From Allolobophora icterica (lineage: Eukaryota > Annelida > Clitellata > Crassiclitellata > Lumbricidae): a stretch of 64,000 nt of DNA. The notes under the pieces were generated by a model. The model was not told the DNA's origin. It did not search any database and worked only from the letters and a program-made list of their open reading frames with translations. Made by a program: the position numbers and the translations under genes. This document shows positions 62,346 to 64,000 of the stretch, piece after piece; the first letter of the stretch is position 1, and every line of letters starts with the position of its first letter. The DNA lies in assembly GCA_963556255.1 (NCBI GenBank), contig OY744611.1:1643530-1707529 (forward strand), read 5' to 3'.

Positions 62346-64000
62346 TTGTTGAAGTTTTATAAGACACCTTTGCGATTGAAGATCAACGAAAGAGTGCCTA
62401 ACCCGTAACAACGGAGAGAAGTCTATGAACAGCCATGCTTCACAGTAATAAAACAGAGTGCAGGTATGACTCATAATTATTAGCGTTCTAGTTGCAACTA
62501 CAAATTTCTATAACGCCTACACTGAAGAAGCTCATCAGAAGGGTTCAATATAGTACAAAACCCAGTTCTAAGAAAACAGGTTTCAAGCGCTCACGAAAAA
62601 GAAGCGTATAGCCTACTATAGAAAGTTCAAGAAGCATCGACACTCACCTGGCAGAGCCAAACACAACAACAGCAGGATCCTCATGATTGACGAATGAACT
62701 ATTTCGTAGAACAGCGACTAGGCCTACTTCAGAGAATCACACGCTTATATATACGTACGAATAACGCTGTGGTAAAGTTACCTTATCAAACAGGTGGTCG
62801 ACGTGAAGAGAACAGACAGGAGGCGAGACAGACGGGATATCGCCTAGGGACAACTTGTTCAAAGTACAGAGATACGCACTCGCCTTGATAATCGATGTCT
62901 TTGTTTACAATTTCACTATTTGTAACTTAAACTTTTAGTAGACTATCTTGCTTGCTAGAATGATGCTTCCAATGACAATTTCGGAAGGAATAAATTGAAA
63001 ATTTATTATTCATTGTTTATTTAAAGCGTAAATCTGAATCCGAGACACAGATTTATGATCGCTAGGGGACAAATCGAAGTCATGCAAAGGCATGAGTAAA
63101 ATAGTGAGTCTTGGTGATTTAAATTAAAATGTTAACAATCGTTATGGACAATTCGAAATACGCATTACAACGGAACGTGTGTGATCCTAAGATTGTCCTG
63201 AACCTTAGCAACACGCATCAGAAGAACGCAAGAGTGTGGGAAGGGATATTAAATTATGATGAAGGTAAGGTATTCTAGACTAAATGGTAAAGCATGAGAT
63301 CTCATTAAGCTGCAACAGTGCCGCAAGAAGAAGCTGAGTATGAAGTCATTAAATCTTCTCAGTCTCTGCTTCGGTTGCCTTCTATGCTCGACTACTAATG
63401 TTCTAATCAGTAAGCTTGAGGCTGGTTACACGACAGATCATCGAACTCATGCCACATGAGTTAGGTCGGTTGCAGAAAATCTGTAGAAAGCAAGAAATGG
63501 TGAGGGTGAAAAGATTGCGGATATTCGAGCCGAGCATCGTAAAAAATTGTTCTTACTTTGACAAGTTCGTCCCTGGTGCTTTCGATGGTTTGAGACTTCG
63601 TTCTCCTGGTCTGCAGCAAAAGAGAAATTATTCAAAGAAGCCCCACTTCCGTATAGACATAAGTCTCAGCGGCAATCAATAATAGAAAATCAGTTTCGGC
63701 GACTTCTTAACCAATGTTCAGACAAAATATCCGGTAAATTACTTAAATTGGTTTGACCAAATTTTGGCTTAATCCAAGTTTTGCACCTTTTGTCTTGGAC
63801 TACTTTCGGTCAACAATTCTTGAAGAGGTTCTAAGACTTATGTTTTCCTCACATGACTATACCCGTCTCCTTGACACCATTCCTGTGAAAGAGTGCTTCG
63901 ATGCCTCGGATCCAAATATTGCATCAATTGTCATTTTTCTCCTTTAATTATGATATGTATCCTACCCGTTTGCATCACTCATGATATACTTCATCCGCTG
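62346..64000. other. no recognisable gene
   Basis: Short frames only. The longest (63416-63682, 88 residues, with basic patches such as RVKRLRIFEPS) matches nothing that I know. Confidence 0.35.

Overview
This window is non-coding animal genome DNA built almost entirely from transposable elements and endogenous viral elements. A eukaryotic, probably invertebrate metazoan, host is inferred from several non-LTR retrotransposon (LINE) families, tRNA-derived SINEs with clean target-site duplications, TTAA-targeting (piggyBac-type) elements, long (CA)n, (TTA)n and (TA)n microsatellites, and Maverick/Polinton (adintovirus-type) DNA viruses. No operons or bacterial signals are visible, and no complete host gene could be supported. 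The one host-type coding piece is a trypsin-like exon that is present twice. The species cannot be named from the sequence.

The centre (about 20.2-49.2 kb) is a set of insertions inside insertions. The outermost layer is an old Polinton (copy 2, minus strand). Its DNA polymerase gene is cut into three pieces (48394-49241, 25732-26327, 21863-22213), followed by a protease and a fiber gene (21817 down to 20256). One cut is a LINE (26331-48390). That LINE is split by a TTAA element (27661-44532), which is itself split by a second, 16.0-kb Polinton (copy 1, 28285-44320). Copy 1 has about 300-bp terminal inverted repeats and a shared 8-bp flanking repeat, and its fiber gene is split by another TTAA element (33276-34946). 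The other cut in the copy-2 polymerase is a different TTAA element (22214-25727) that carries two LINE tails and a long-TIR MITE.

Polinton copy 1 is the most complete system. On the plus strand it reads TIR, type-B DNA polymerase (with an N-terminal SAP-like helix pair), adenain-type protease and fiber with a C1q-like head. On the minus strand it has a SAP/NUMOD-like DNA-binding protein, a jelly-roll capsid protein, a conserved protein of unknown function, a membrane protein, a dUTPase-like protein, a pX-like core protein, a penton-like protein and a packaging ATPase. Back on the plus strand it ends with a phospholipase A2-like protein, a chromodomain integrase and the second TIR. Polymerase, protease, fiber, capsid and penton genes each carry stops or frameshifts, so this copy looks dead as a virus. 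The ATPase, PLA2, pX-like and unknown genes remain open. PLA2 and integrase overlap in a way that allows a -1 ribosomal frameshift on seven A residues.

The left flank (1-20 kb) holds a 3.1-kb segmental duplication (4100-7278 and 9575-12686) with a broken trypsin exon, two LINE pieces and an unknown fragment in each copy. It also holds remnants of a third Polinton lineage (7370-8900) and further LINE pieces. The right flank (49-64 kb) holds a second LINE fused to the copy-2 polymerase by a deletion-type junction, a plus-strand fragment with Polinton fiber and membrane genes (53.5-55.6 kb), SINEs, a piggyBac deletion derivative with the start of a transposase, and LINE tails.
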